Source: Cryptomeria japonica
Taxonomy: Eukaryota > Streptophyta > Pinopsida > Cupressales > Cupressaceae
Assembly: GCF_030272615.1 (NCBI RefSeq)
Contig: NC_081415.1
Location: forward strand, 631,797,041-631,861,040
Direction: 5' to 3'
DNA: 64,000 nt
Under the pieces are notes generated by a model, which had not been told where the DNA came from, searched no databases, and saw only the letters and a list, made by a program, of their open reading frames with translations. Each line of letters opens with the position of its first letter. Position 1 is the first letter of the stretch. Below are positions 12,815 to 24,149 of the stretch, in pieces. The position numbers and the translations under genes are program-made.

Positions 12815-13085
12815 CGCTACAGAACAAACTGTACGCGCTAAAAAATATCTATGATGCGCTAAAAGAAATTGGTGACACGCTACACTATTTTCGGGATGTG
12901 CTACTCTATGTTCCAGAAGCACTGCTCTATTTTTCTCCCACACCGAGACCTACATGAAAATTTTAATATTCTTATGCGCTAATAAACAGACTTGAAGCTC
13001 TAGATGATGGACCCAACGCGTTGAACAGTGAACTGGATGCGCTAGGTTGTTGACCATATGCGCTAGGGACTGATTTCCACGTGCT
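12815..13085 (-). repeat. TAGCGCAT motif array in leader of element D
   Basis: Read on the minus strand, about ten copies of TAGCGCAT/TAGCGCGT and decayed forms (TAGCACAT, TAGCGTGT) lie between the PBS and the extra ORF. They are the same motif family as 1515-1905 on the plus strand. The last copy is followed by the AAAACAGACAGAAA segment that also opens the window. Confidence 0.7.
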
Positions 13086-13152
13086 GATTCTCATTTTCCG
13101 CGGACCTACAAAAGTGGTTATATTTCAAAACCGATTAGATATATGGGGTAAT

Positions 13153-13170
13153 GCCCCACGGTGGGCACCA
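13153..13170 (-). other. Primer-binding site of element D (tRNA-Lys type)
   Basis: The minus strand reads TGGTGCCCACCGTGGGGC four bases after an LTR end (…GCATACA). From memory of plant tRNA-Lys(CUU) it is complementary to the tRNA 3' end with one C-to-T change at a CpG. It fixes the orientation of the neighbouring LTR as minus. Confidence 0.75.
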
Positions 13171-13174
13171 GAAA

Positions 13175-14616
13175 TGTATGCAGAAAAATCGGGTGGATAG
13201 AGCTCGAAATGTGGAAAACGGAGCTCTATGGAGACTTGTCCACACACCCACAAGACTTCTTGGTGCAAGCTATGGAGTCATGAAGTATGACTCAACTTCC
13301 CAAGGTTGGTTCCATGGTTCTTTATCTCATAAGGTCCCTCAAACCAATGTTTTTTCTCTCAGATCACTGAGCAAAATGGTTTAGGGATGACAAATGCAAG
13401 AACGAGGGATGCTTTTGTTGATTTTAAGATGAGATGCATCCTAAGCTATGCATGATCCTATAAATGCAATAAACTAGTTATAAGATGACAAGGTTAGTAA
13501 ACAAGACTATCCTAGCATACTATATTAGTCCCTGATTTAAGCTAAATGATAAAGAAAGTACTCTAAACATGCATATTTAGATTAGTTTCTATCTAAAAGA
13601 GAGGCTAAAATGATGAGCATAAAATGGTATGAAAGCTTGAATGTATTTGAGAATAAGTATGATGTTAAAGAATTGGTTTCTAAAATGGAGGAATGAGAGC
13701 TCTATTTATAGCAAAAATAGGGCAATGGATGGTCAGGATTGAAAGATATAATCAAGGGCCAAGTTGGGGATCCATGTTTGTAATTGGCACCAGTGAAATG
13801 GTGACAAATGTCAACATAGGGTTGGGTTGAGAAAAGGGGTTGGAGGCATTAAATGCCTGAGAAGACCTCATGGTTATCCTAGGGGTAAGGGTTAAAGTTT
13901 AAGTTAGGATTGCCCATTGGATCAAGCTTTAACCCTAAGGATAAACTTTTGTGAAAAAGATTAAGGGATAACCATGGTCAAAGCATTGAAGGCTTGATGA
14001 GACCCTTGGGTTACATGGAGGTTAAGTTTAGAGAAAGTCTCTAATCATGCTAGAGGGTTGAGTTAACCATTAATGGTTTGGGAGATTTGGAAAATTAAGT
14101 GGTTGAAGCCTTTAAAGGTTTTCAAAGACTTTGAGGATTTGAGAAGTGACCTCCCCTTGCTTAGGGATGTGACAAATTTTAGGAGATGGGTTAGGCTAAT
14201 TAGAAGTGTTTAGAAGAGTCTAGAAGGGGGTTAGGAATAGGGTTTAGGAGGCAACTGGGAGATGTAGGTTTTTGCAAGTGGGTGGAGGGATAATAGGATT
14301 TAATTGAAATAAAATGAATTTAATTCAATTTGGTTGCAATTTGGGGAAATTAAATAAATTAGATTTATTCAATTTAAGATAACTATTTAATTAAATTTGA
14401 ATTTAATTAAAAGTGGATAGAAGGGATTTAATTGAATAAAATGATTTATTCATTAAATGGTAAAAAGAAGTCTAGTGAATTTAATTTAAATAAATTGAGT
14501 AATTTACTTAATTTAAATAGAAGAATGTGGGTGATTCAATTAAATTAGATTTAATTAAATAGAGAAATGAACATAAAATATTCATTTAGGAATATGGTCA
14601 TTTTTATACGTCTACA
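13175..14616 (-). repeat. LTR of gypsy element D
   Basis: A 1442-bp LTR on the minus strand, beginning TGTAGACGTATAAA (right end) and ending GCATACA (left end), so TG…CA. It has a PPT (AAAGAGGGGCAAAA) immediately upstream and a PBS immediately downstream. The start resembles the LTR of element 2 (TGTAGACGTCTAAA). The middle is very rich in AATTAAAT-type sequence. No second copy of this LTR is present in the window. Confidence 0.7.
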
Positions 14617-14757
14617 TTTTGCCCCTCTTTGAAGTGATGTGTGTGCACATGTTAATTCAAAGAAAATGATGTGTCATTGTGATTTATGATCAAATAAATT
14701 TTTTATGTCCTTTTGAGATATGCCATGCCCCAATTTTGATAATCGATGTAGACCTTC
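14617..14757 (-). other. 3' internal end of a gypsy element with polypurine tract
   Basis: Minus strand: about 120 bases of internal sequence ending in CTTCAAAGAGGGGCAAAA (14634-14617), directly before LTR D. The PPT core is identical to that of element 2 (33944-33959). To the right the sequence passes into the RT start of copia element A; the breakpoint is near 14757. Confidence 0.65.
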
Positions 14758-17636
14758 CATTCGATAATATCCTTTACAAACCAATCTAGCCTCGTTTCTT
14801 ACAACTTGACCATCCTCATTCAGTTTATTCCTAAAAACCCATTTAGTTCTAATAACATTCTTATTTTTAGGGCGTGGAACTAAAGTGCAAGTCTCATTCT
14901 TTTCTATCTGATCTAATTAATCTTTCATAGCCTTTAGCCAATGTTTATCTTTACAAGCTTCAATAACAGATGCCAATTCAATTTGAGAGATAAGACACAC
15001 CTCTTCATTTTTCAATCTTCTTCTTGTCATAACTCCCTTGTTCTTCCACACCATGATCTTTAGAATGATTTATCCTTACATACCTTGGTGTCTTTTGAAC
15101 TTCAGGTTCACTGTTCTGATCATCATTCATAGTTGAGTTTCCTGATTGTGCCGGTGTATCTATCTCAGTTTCTAGTACCAGTTGAGGCATTTCTAGTTCA
15201 GTTATGATCATTTCCACTATTGGTTCCTTGTCATATGATATAGATTGATTTTTGTATTGCTCATCCAGTTTCCCATTTGTGCTCTCCATAATTTTTTGCA
15301 ATATTTTGTTATAACATCTATATGCTTTTCTTTGAAATGAATATCCAAGAAATATCCCTTCATCATATCTAGGATAAAACTTCCCAATCGAATCATCCCT
15401 TTTGATATAACATTTACTTCCAAAAATTCTTAAATATTTAACGGTTTGTGTATGTCCAAACCATAATTCATAAGGGGTCTTATCGGTTTCACCTTTGATG
15501 TGAACTCTGTTGAATGTGTGGACTACTATACTCACTGCTTCTCTCCAGTAGATGTGATGCAATTTGGCTTCCATCATCATAGTTCTTGTTGCATCCAAAA
15601 TGATTCTATTATTTATTTCCACTACTCCATTCTGTCGAGGAGTCTGAGGTGCAGATAAATGTCTCCTAATTCCATTTGTCTCACAATAACTTTTAAATTT
15701 TTGAGAAGTGAACTCACTGCCTTGATCTGATCTCAGACATTTGATTTTCAATCCAATTTTTGTTTCTACCTTTTCTTTAAAGATCTTGAATTTCTCAGAG
15801 GCTTCAAACTTCTCCCTTAGAAAAGTCATCCACATCATCCTAGAATAGTCATCAATAATCAACATGAAATACCTATCACCTTGAAAGCTTCTAGTCCTTG
15901 TCGGACCACATAATTCAGTTTGAATCAAATCAAGTATATCATTAGATTTATCATGTATGCTCTTAAAAGAAGTTCTAACTTCCTTTCCCAATTGACATTC
16001 CTTACATACCAGATTATGAGGCATCATAATCTTAGGTGTATCTCTAACTGCCTTTGTTGAACTGATCTTGACAATACAATAAAAATTAACATGACACAAC
16101 CTCTTATGCCTTAACCAACTCTCCTCAATATGAGCAATCAAACATGTCTTATTACCAGTATTCAAGTGAAAGATATTACCTCCAGTCTAAGTACCGATCG
16201 CAATCTCCAAACCAGTTTTGTTAATGATTTTGCATTTTTTTTAATCTTAAACTGAAGTTGGAAACCCTTGTCCACCAATTGACCAACACATAAAAGATTA
16301 CGCTTTAAACCTTCTACATAATAAACATTATCAATATTATGCTTTCCATCCAGAGAAATAATACCTCTACCTTTGATCATACATGCTTTGTCATCTCCAA
16401 ATCTGACTTGACCATCATTGTATTCTTGCAAGGACAAAAATTTTCTTTTATCTCCAGTCATATGATGTGAGAATCCACTATCAATTACCCATTCATCATT
16501 GTCTTCGAATTTTTTTGCTAGATCCTTTTCTTCATCATGATAGTTTGTTCTAGTTCATCTTCCTTTAAAACATAGAACACCCATTCTTTTCCATTGCTGG
16601 ATCTATTAGTAGAGTCTGTTGTCAGTTCATCCTCAGAGTCATCACTTACTCCTTCCTCATCTGCTATGTAGCATTGTTTACTTTTCTTGAATCTGTATCT
16701 GTTCTGATTAGGCTTAAATGATTTCTTAAATCTCTCTTAAAATCTTGCATTCCTTTCAGGACATCTAGATGCAAAATGACCAATCTTATTACATGCAAAA
16801 CATTTAAAAGGTGCTTTTCCTTCATACTTACTTCCTATCGGTCCTTTAGGTACTCTTCTAGCAAATAAGGCTTCAAGTTGCTCAAATCTTTCATCCTCTT
16901 TCTTCATATCTTCCAATTCTTTTACATATAAGGATTTCCAATCACTTCTTCTGATAGATGATGCATGAAAAGAAGGTTTAGACTTTGTAGCTCTAGAAGG
17001 TCCAAATTCTTCAAGCTCAAAAGCAGATAATTTCCCAATCAGAATGTCTCTATTGACTGAAGTGTTTGTCATTGTTTTTAGTTCATTAATTGTAGTTTTA
17101 TTCATCTTGTAAGCTGGTGGAAGGGCTCTCAAGACTTTGGAAACTATTTCATCTTCACTCAGAGATCCTCCACAACATTGAATTCCCATGACAATCTCAT
17201 TTACTCTTTCCATAAATGTAGCAATTCTTTCATTATCTTCCATCTTCAAGTTCTCATCCTTACCCAATAACCATCAAGTTTATCAATTTTGACAATAGGA
17301 TCACTTTCATTTAGAGTTTTCAACTTATCCCACATAACCTTTGCTGATGATTTATCAGTCAATCTCATGATTTGTTGATCAATAAGTGTACACAAGAGGG
17401 CTTCTCTAGCTCTGTAAACATTTTCAATATTCTTGTCTAGGTCTGTAGGAGAAAAATTGCTAGATGTTGGATCATAACATGTATATCCTTTCTCATTGAT
17501 CTCCCAAATATCCTTTCCAAGACATCTGAGATAAGTCTCCATTCAGATTTTCCATATCCCATAATTTGTTCCATCAAGCTTTAGAGATTTCTCTTTTGAA
17601 AATAGTTGCCGGTGGATTTGAAGTATTAGCTGCCAT
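14757..17636 (-). pseudogene. Copia gag-pol of element A, truncated in RT
   Basis: The likely start is ATG at 17636 (MAANTSNPPATIF). A frameshift precedes KLDGTNYGIW, the usual start of the copia gag (UBN2) domain; another lies near 17265. A zinc knuckle CFACNKIGHFASRC ends gag (~16800-16760). The protease shows WVIDSGFSHHMTG (~16490) with the catalytic DSG intact. Integrase (16165-15005) has the HHCC region, then TELCGP where TDLCGP is usual (first catalytic Asp replaced by Glu), LRSDQGSEF and NGVVEINNR. After a frameshift near 15010 the frame continues into the RT start (TKWVFRNKL, NEARLVCKGY) and stops matching near 14757. Frames change between gag, protease and integrase, so it is not translatable. 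Confidence 0.9.
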
Positions 17637-17694
17637 AGGATCTACCTCAAGTGGTTAAGTTTCTAAAAAAGAGGACCAAAGCTCTCATACCAAT

Positions 17695-18816
17695 TGTTAG
17701 GATAACCGATGAACAACTGAGAGGGGGTGGTGAATCAGTTGTTAACAAATTATATCAATCAAACCACTTAATATCCTTTAAACGGAGCACATAAACATTG
17801 AATACTGGAATAGCAGAAATAGATACCAGTAAGCAATAAAACTTAAGAATAAAATAGAGAATTAACACAATGCAACTATACCATATAACACCATGATTTG
17901 TACGTGGAAAACTCGGTAAAGGGATAAACCATGGTGGAAAGCCTACCCACAGTCAGATGATACTTCTGCAGAAATTATGTGATACAATGAGGGGCATGCA
18001 CATGCAAGAAGGCACACTGCCTAGAGCATACTACTCATTACAAAAGAGTCTCATTTACTACAAAGAGGTTATAACCACCTCAAGATAATTGGACAACTAT
18101 CCCAAATAATGAACTGTTAGAGATAGCATCTACCATGCCTGATTATAGTCTCGGTTAAGATCAATACCAGAGGCCTTTGACCTCTTCCTTAAACCCAATT
18201 AGATCACCTATGATCGACCAAATTTCCTTCGCATATTATATTGCATTCCATGACCACGACACACTTATTTCATTCCTATACCATCTCATTCTATACTATG
18301 ATGTACAATGAGATCTTACATCATTTTATACAAACCCTAAGGCCTAAACCAATTAGGTCATCCACCTAAAAGATATTACAATAAGATCATTGCATACATC
18401 CATATTACAATTATATTCCATATCGGCTTAAGATCAAAACAATAATAAGCAATCCATAAATCATCCCGGTAATGTGTAGAGAACACATTAACATGATACT
18501 GGTCCATAACCTAGATAGGTACCAGACCTAATATGGGTCCATGACTCCAAAGAAATGTCTTCAATTGATTGAGTTTCGATCAAGGATCACCTTCTACATC
18601 CTTAATTTCATCTAGAAGCTGCACCAACACCACTTAGCATTCTGTCAAGGTTTCTCAATGAAAGCTCTACCAGTTAAACCTTAAACCCATACTAGTAACA
18701 CAAGATCTTCTACCAATAACCAAAACCTGTCTTCCGGTAACCAACCATAATAGATAGTGTTGACATAAATGACAAAAGATCAATGCAACACAATCAATTC
18801 ATCCATATTGCTAACA
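17695..18816 (-). repeat. 5' LTR of copia element A
   Basis: A 1122-bp LTR. On the minus strand it starts TGTTAGCAATATGG and ends ATCCTAACA, so the ends are the inverted repeat TGTTAG…CTAACA. Two bases later comes TGGTATGAGAGCT (17692-17680), a slightly decayed match to the initiator-Met tRNA PBS. Near its 3' end it has the GGTTT…TTTTCCACGTA block common in copia LTRs. The partner LTR is missing, so no target-site duplication can be checked. Confidence 0.75.
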
Positions 18817-20344
18817 AAATGTAATATCAAAATTTCACACCTTGTACAATTCAATGCAATAAATGGTGCCTTCCTCCACATCATCGGAGGTTGTGTACCA
18901 CCACCTTTATCTTTTCGCCCACCCGAATCTCTTTGTCAACTCTAGATCATAATCTTACCAACTTTGTCAACCTACCATCCTCAGCACATTAGCACGACAC
19001 AAAGATGTTTATATGACATGCTAGCTTCTCACGAATTGGACAATCCATAGGTTGTCATTTGAGCGTTATGCTTGCACCTAGAAGGAATCGTAGCACCTCT
19101 TCATGTGCCCCACCGTTGTCGATTTTCTTCCTAGAAGCTATATCTCTCCCATTTGAAGGTATTTAGGTGGATTCTTTGGCATTTTTGATCAATTCTTACA
19201 AGTTTGAGCTTTTAGCAATCTTCTTGGGCAATACTTATAGGATATCACAAGACCACCATTGTTGCAATGTTTTAATAAAATCACGGTTCCATCTTCACAA
19301 GTGTTAGGGGGAGTTCTTACTCTTCTTGGTTCATTTATGCATCTAAAATATCTCATTTTCAATCTATTTATTGTCTTAATTGTATCTATTTTATCTCGAT
19401 CATTTTGATTTTCCTTGTTTCTATTATTTGGGTTGTCCATGGAGGTAGAAACATCGAAATGGGGGTCTGATTGAGGCAGACTCCAAAACAAAATCCCCAA
19501 AATTTTCTTTTTTTTCATTTGTGTGCAGGTTTGTAGTGGTGAGAAAGTTATGATTTTGCAAGAGGCTCCAAATGTGGATTGGTAGTGAGTTTCCCTTGCT
19601 CTTTTTAGTATCTCATAATATAAGCTTAGTTTGTTTCTATTCATATTTAATTAGTTACATAATTGCATCTGTCACTCTTGTACGACTTCTATGTTCTATC
19701 TGTATAGGATGACAACCCATTGCGCTAGTGTCCCAGTTCTGTGCGCTCATCTTAAAGACAAAGACTCAATAGAGTCATCTGAGAGTCCCGTTTATAGTCT
19801 AATAGCCAAATCTTGCACTTTTATCCCTGGCTCACCCTTAGCACTAGTTTAAGAGAGGTAGTGGTGGATAATTTTTTTCTCTAAGATTTGTCATCTTAGA
19901 CGTAACAAATTTCCTCCTCTACATGTCGAAGGCATATCCTTTATCTAAAAGTGATAGGCTAACTTTCAAAATCAAAGACTCACATTCATGGACAAGCATG
20001 CAAGACAATTGGGCTATCAGTAACCGTCGAATTATTTCCATTGAATTTATAATCTTTTTCCTCTACTCATATTTTATGGGTCCACACAGCCAAGCCAAAC
20101 ACATTTTGTGTTTATTACCGGCATATCCTGAGTTTCTTTTTTAAAGATTGCTTCTATGTTTAGTTTTTTTAATTCTTTTATTTTAGAATGCTACTTGAAA
20201 AGGAGTTTGGTTTTTTTTATATTATGGATTTTTTTTTAAAAATTTAATCTTTTATTTTTTTATTTTTAATTTATTTATGATTTTTTTTGTAAGAGGAAGG
20301 CTTCCCAACATATGGAGGTTGTCTTATATATAAATTCTTATATT
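18817..20344. other. Intergenic, nothing recognised
   Basis: About 1.5 kb between copia A and gypsy element 2. A 151-codon minus-strand frame (19644-19189) has no domain I recognise and ordinary AT-rich composition; I do not call it a gene. The last 200 bases are T-rich. Confidence 0.5.
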
Positions 20345-20673
20345 GTATTTGTAGATGTCTAAAACTGGTCAACGCTTGCAGAATCATACTTTAACATTTG
20401 CGCATTGCCTTATTTTAGAGTTTTTGCGTCGCATTAACATTTCTCCTATGATTCGCACTTGGTCTTTATCATTTGCGAGCATCGAGTCTTTCTTCCGCAT
20501 TCTTCATTTGTCTCGCTTTCGAATTTGGTCTTGTCGATAGCAATCTTTAGTCATGATTTTGATCGATCTTATCCTGTCGCTTCAATGTGCGTGCTCATTT
20601 GTCATATTTTGACATCGTCAATTCGATTTCATTTTGGACATCGTCAATCCTAATTAGGGTTTTGTCCTCTTAT

Positions 20674-21060
20674 CAATCTTGTCATCCTGTGATCGATTTG
20701 TCATCGATCGTTGTCGTTTTCAATCTTATCATCATGCGATCGATTTGTCATCGATCCTTGTCCTCTGGTCAATCTTGTCATCTTGCGATCGATTTGTCAT
20801 CGATCATTGTCATTTTCAATCTTATCATCATGCGATCGATTTGTCATCGATCATTGTCGTTTTCAATCTTATCATCATGCGATCGATTTGTCATCGATCG
20901 TTGTTGTTTTCAATCTTGTCGTCTTGCGATCAATTTGTCATCGGTTGTGGTCATTTTCAATCTTGTCGTTTTGCAATCTATTTTGTCATCAATCCTTGTC
21001 TTCTTGTCAATTTTGTCATTTTGCGATCGATTTGTCATCGATCGTCGTCTTTCTCAATCA
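20674..21060 (+). repeat. 47-bp tandem repeat in LTR (8 units)
   Basis: Each unit starts CAATCTTGTCAT and carries GATCGATTTGTCATCGATC, a 7-bp inverted repeat (GATCGAT/ATCGATC) around TTGTC. Eight units are present here and seven at 34284-34623 in the 3' LTR. They lie in U3, 600-1000 bp upstream of the TATA box. Units differ by point changes, mostly at CpG. Open reading frames across the block are by-products of the repeat. Confidence 0.92.
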
Positions 21061-21676
21061 TGTCAAATTGGATCAATTAGTCATTGTTCCTCGTCAATTG
21101 GTGCATTTATCAACCAAATCATTTATCAGCATTGGTCTTTTATCAAGTCAGAATCATGATCAAATCAATCCTTCAATCAAGACCTAATTGTCATCCTTGC
21201 ATTTCTATTTCATCTTCTAGGGTTTCATGATTTATTCATTTATCCTTATTTGTCATTTCTCCCTCTAGATTAAATAATTTATTTATCCTAAGTCTTCTTG
21301 TCACAATTAAATATTTATTTAATTGGCTAACTAATTCCTCCTCTCTTTGTGAATTAATTAATGAATGAAAAATTATTAATTAATTTACCTAATTTTTCAA
21401 TTTTCTAATTTCCTAATTTCTAATTCATCTAATTTCAATTTTCTCCTATATTTCTCCTAATTTCATGGGAATGACATAGCAAATTTGTCATAATTTGTCA
21501 TAATTGTCAATCAATCAATTTTGACATAGAAATTTGTCATAATTTTGTCAAAATTATCAATCAATCAATTTTGCATAGAAAGTGCAAATTTGTCATAATT
21601 TGTCATGTTTGTCATTCTTGATTTGCAATTTCCATTCGAATCTCTTCATGCTAATCTTGTCTTTTCTCCAATTTGT

Positions 21677-21684
21677 CTATAAAT
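21677..21684 (+). promoter_or_regulatory. LTR promoter TATA box, element 2
   Basis: CTATAAAT within TTTGTCTATAAATTGG, 330 bp before the LTR end. The same box is kept in the 3' LTR (about 35239-35246) and a matching one occurs in LTR H (63653-63660), which supports a real core promoter. Confidence 0.65.
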
Positions 21685-22017
21685 TGGATGAATTTCTTCA
21701 ATCTAGGTCCCTGGTCGAATCAATCACTCTTCTAGTATTCTTGCGCTATCGTCTTGTCTACTTGCTTTCACATCATGCTTATGGACTAGTAGGTGAGATC
21801 CACAAACAAAGCTATTTGAAGGAGAAAGAAGGAAAATGGAGCCACATGAAGAAGACATCTGCATTTGGTTTGCTTAGTTTTCAATCTTGAATGTCTTGTT
21901 TTCATGTTTTCATTGAGTGTAATTAGGATTGTTATCATTGCAATTGAGTTTTCATGATTGAACTAGGCTAATATTGATTTTCTTGTGATGAATTCCACAT
22001 TTCCTAGCTACATTAAT

Positions 22018-22035
22018 TGGTGAACCCGACGTGAA
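22018..22035 (+). other. Primer-binding site of element 2 (tRNA-Trp)
   Basis: TGGTGAACCCGACGTGAA, five bases after the LTR end. From memory of plant cytosolic tRNA-Trp, whose 3' end reads TTCACGTCGGGTTCACCA, the match is 18 of 18. Elements A and C use the initiator-Met tRNA, and element D a tRNA-Lys-like site. Confidence 0.8.
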
Positions 22036-24149
22036 CTAACCCCCTAACCATGCTTTTGAGTGCTTTTGAGATGATTTGCAGGTAAAAAACCCAAGAAACA
22101 GGGTAATGCAGGGCTTTCTGAGAACTTTTGCGACTGTGTAGGAGCAATCTGCGCCTGTGTCAAGCATTCTGCACCTATGTCAAGGACTTCTGTGCCTGTG
22201 TCAAAGGGATCTACGCCTGTGTTACTGCATTCTGCGCCTGTGTAAGACATTCTGCACCTGTGTAAGGCCAGAAACAGAGGTAAAAGGCACTATTTTTACT
22301 TGCAAATTGCTTTGTTTTGCATTTTGTTTCTGCATTTTGGTTTTTCTTTGGTACTAATTCTCTATGTATCACCTTGGCATTATGCATGACAAAGACAACA
22401 AATGAAACTACTAACACATTTTATGTAGGTTCGCTAGTCAAAGACTAAACAAATCAAACTCCTAACTTGGTGATTTTGCAGGTTGCCTTGTATTTCAACC
22501 AAACTTTTGTGTTTGTAATTCATAATTAGGCACCTCGTATGATTGCTAAGTAGGATGGAATGAACGTGTGTTTTCTTTGATTGTTGAGTTTGACATTGGA
22601 GTAGGAGAGTATACTCTCATCCTTCTTAGGGTGATCAGAAATCCAAATCTTCGATACCATTCTCATGGCTCAGATTGTTTGTTACCTTTAGAGGGCCTGC
22701 CTTCCTGACCATTTGCTTTCTTTTGCAAGCAAGTGACAATCATGAGAAAGGAATGACCCAAAGTGAGTATAGCTAGAATACCTTGGCATTCTAACTCACT
22801 ATAAATAAATACCTGATGGGCGAAAGCTTTGAAGGAAGGGTTACATGGGAATTGTAGTTACTTGGGAAGTGATGACCCTTGAACTCTTCCTCATATCAAC
22901 ATCTAAGTAGGGCCTCATGGTCTAAATCATGCTTGCGCGACTACATTTGTTTGGCATCTTGGTGGGCTTAATGTCTCAATCACGCTTGCATGACACCAAG
23001 GAGTAACACTTAACAGAAATACTTACTAAACACCTTGTATTTAGAGGCCAAAAATCCTTCTAGTTGCTTGAGAAGGACAAGTTCGGATACTTGGAAGAGA
23101 TACTAAGTTTGCCATGGGGAGATTTCCATGGGGATTGATGCTTGGCTGCCCTGAGAAGTGAGTGTCGTGGAGGGGAGCCCATGGGGTCAAGCATCTATGT
23201 ATTCTCCTTGAATCTCATAACGAGTCTACCTCTCAAGTACCTACTGTCCTTGCCATCCATAAGAAATGTGTGAATGAGCATGATTGTCTTGAGTCTAAGT
23301 TGAAGTATCTTGTCTTCTTTGCTTGTCAAAAGTTGAGCTGTGTCTCATTTCAAAAACAAGACAAATTGATTCAAAACAAGGTTAAACACAAGAGTATTTC
23401 ATTCAACAAAGTTCAAAAAACCTTCAAACATGGTTGTCAAACATTTTTCAAAATCTTGTCTCAACATTCATGTCACTTAGATTTAGGTTCATCCTAGGTT
23501 TACATTTTGCAAATTCATTGTCAACTACCAAGGTTAGGTTTCACCTAGGTCATACTCCTTTGCATATCAATAAGGGTCATCCATTTGCATGTGTCCTCTT
23601 GCATTAGAGTAATACCATTTCATAATTCAAACTTAGGTTGACATTGTCATACATTTGCATTTGCATACCCTAGGTCTCTTCATTAAGCTTAGGTCATTAT
23701 CATATCATATTAGAGTCAGTTGTATAGCAATTGTCCCTTTGCATATAATCTCAAAAACTAGGTTTTGTCATACTTGAGTAATCCAAATCTTTGATAAACC
23801 CTAAGTCATTGTTAGGAGGTCTAGACCTTATCAAACCTTTTCTCTTTTTGTCATTATTGTCATTTGGTCAAACCTAGCTTAGTATCCAAGCATATAGAGG
23901 AGACATTGTCATTTTTTCCTTTTGTCACTTGGTCCTTTTTTCCTTTGAGGTCTAGACATCATCTCAATTTCCTAAGGGTCTCTTTTTAGATTTGCATTCC
24001 AAAAAAGTTTGTCAAAATCTTGAAAAACAACCAAAAACATAGATTGCATTCTTGCCATAGATTGCATTTTCATCTATTTAGTTTGCATTTAGTTTCATAT
24101 CATACATTATCCTTGAAAAATTCCAAAAATATTTCATTCGCATAGTGAC
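22036..24149 (+). other. Leader of element 2
   Basis: About 2.1 kb between PBS and gag with no credible ORF. It holds the short repeat at 22129-22266, the segment shared with element 1 (around 22690-23160), and a part rich in TTTGCAT and TTGTCAT words (23500-24100). Confidence 0.75.
22129..22266 (+). repeat. TGCGCCTGTGT repeat array in leader
   Basis: Seven copies of an 11-base core, TGCGCCTGTGT and variants (TGCACCTATGT, TACGCCTGTGT), at 20-21 base spacing, about 95 bp after the PBS. It has the same style as the TTAGCGCGT arrays of the other gypsy leaders: CpG-containing words with loose spacers. Confidence 0.8.

Larger units (their letters stand above)
14757..18816 (-). mobile_element. Ty1/copia element A, 3' part missing
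   Basis: The minus-strand order is LTR (18816-17695), PBS (17692-17680), gag, protease, integrase and the first residues of RT. RT, RNase H and the 3' LTR are absent because the sequence changes into gypsy element D near 14757. The coding part carries several frameshifts and stops, unlike gypsy elements 1 and 2, which decayed mainly by nonsense. Confidence 0.85.
20350..22012 (+). repeat. 5' LTR of element 2
   Basis: 1663 bp, TGTAGATGTCTAAA…CTAGCTACA. It contains eight units of a 47-bp repeat (20674-21060), a GTCATAATTTGTCA-rich stretch (21480-21610) and a TATA box (CTATAAAT) at 21677-21684. U3 is therefore long and the transcript should begin near 21710. It is 47 bp longer than the 3' LTR, exactly one repeat unit. 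Confidence 0.95.

Noticed and set aside
19189-19644. 151-codon minus-strand frame between copia A and element 2
   Set aside because: It has no recognised domain, promoter or conservation evidence; the length is possible by chance.
20587-21187. Overlapping frames with repeated CDRFVID peptides; also considered as a CRISPR-like array
   Set aside because: They are translations of the 47-bp LTR repeat. Units are contiguous with no unique spacers, so it is a plain tandem repeat.
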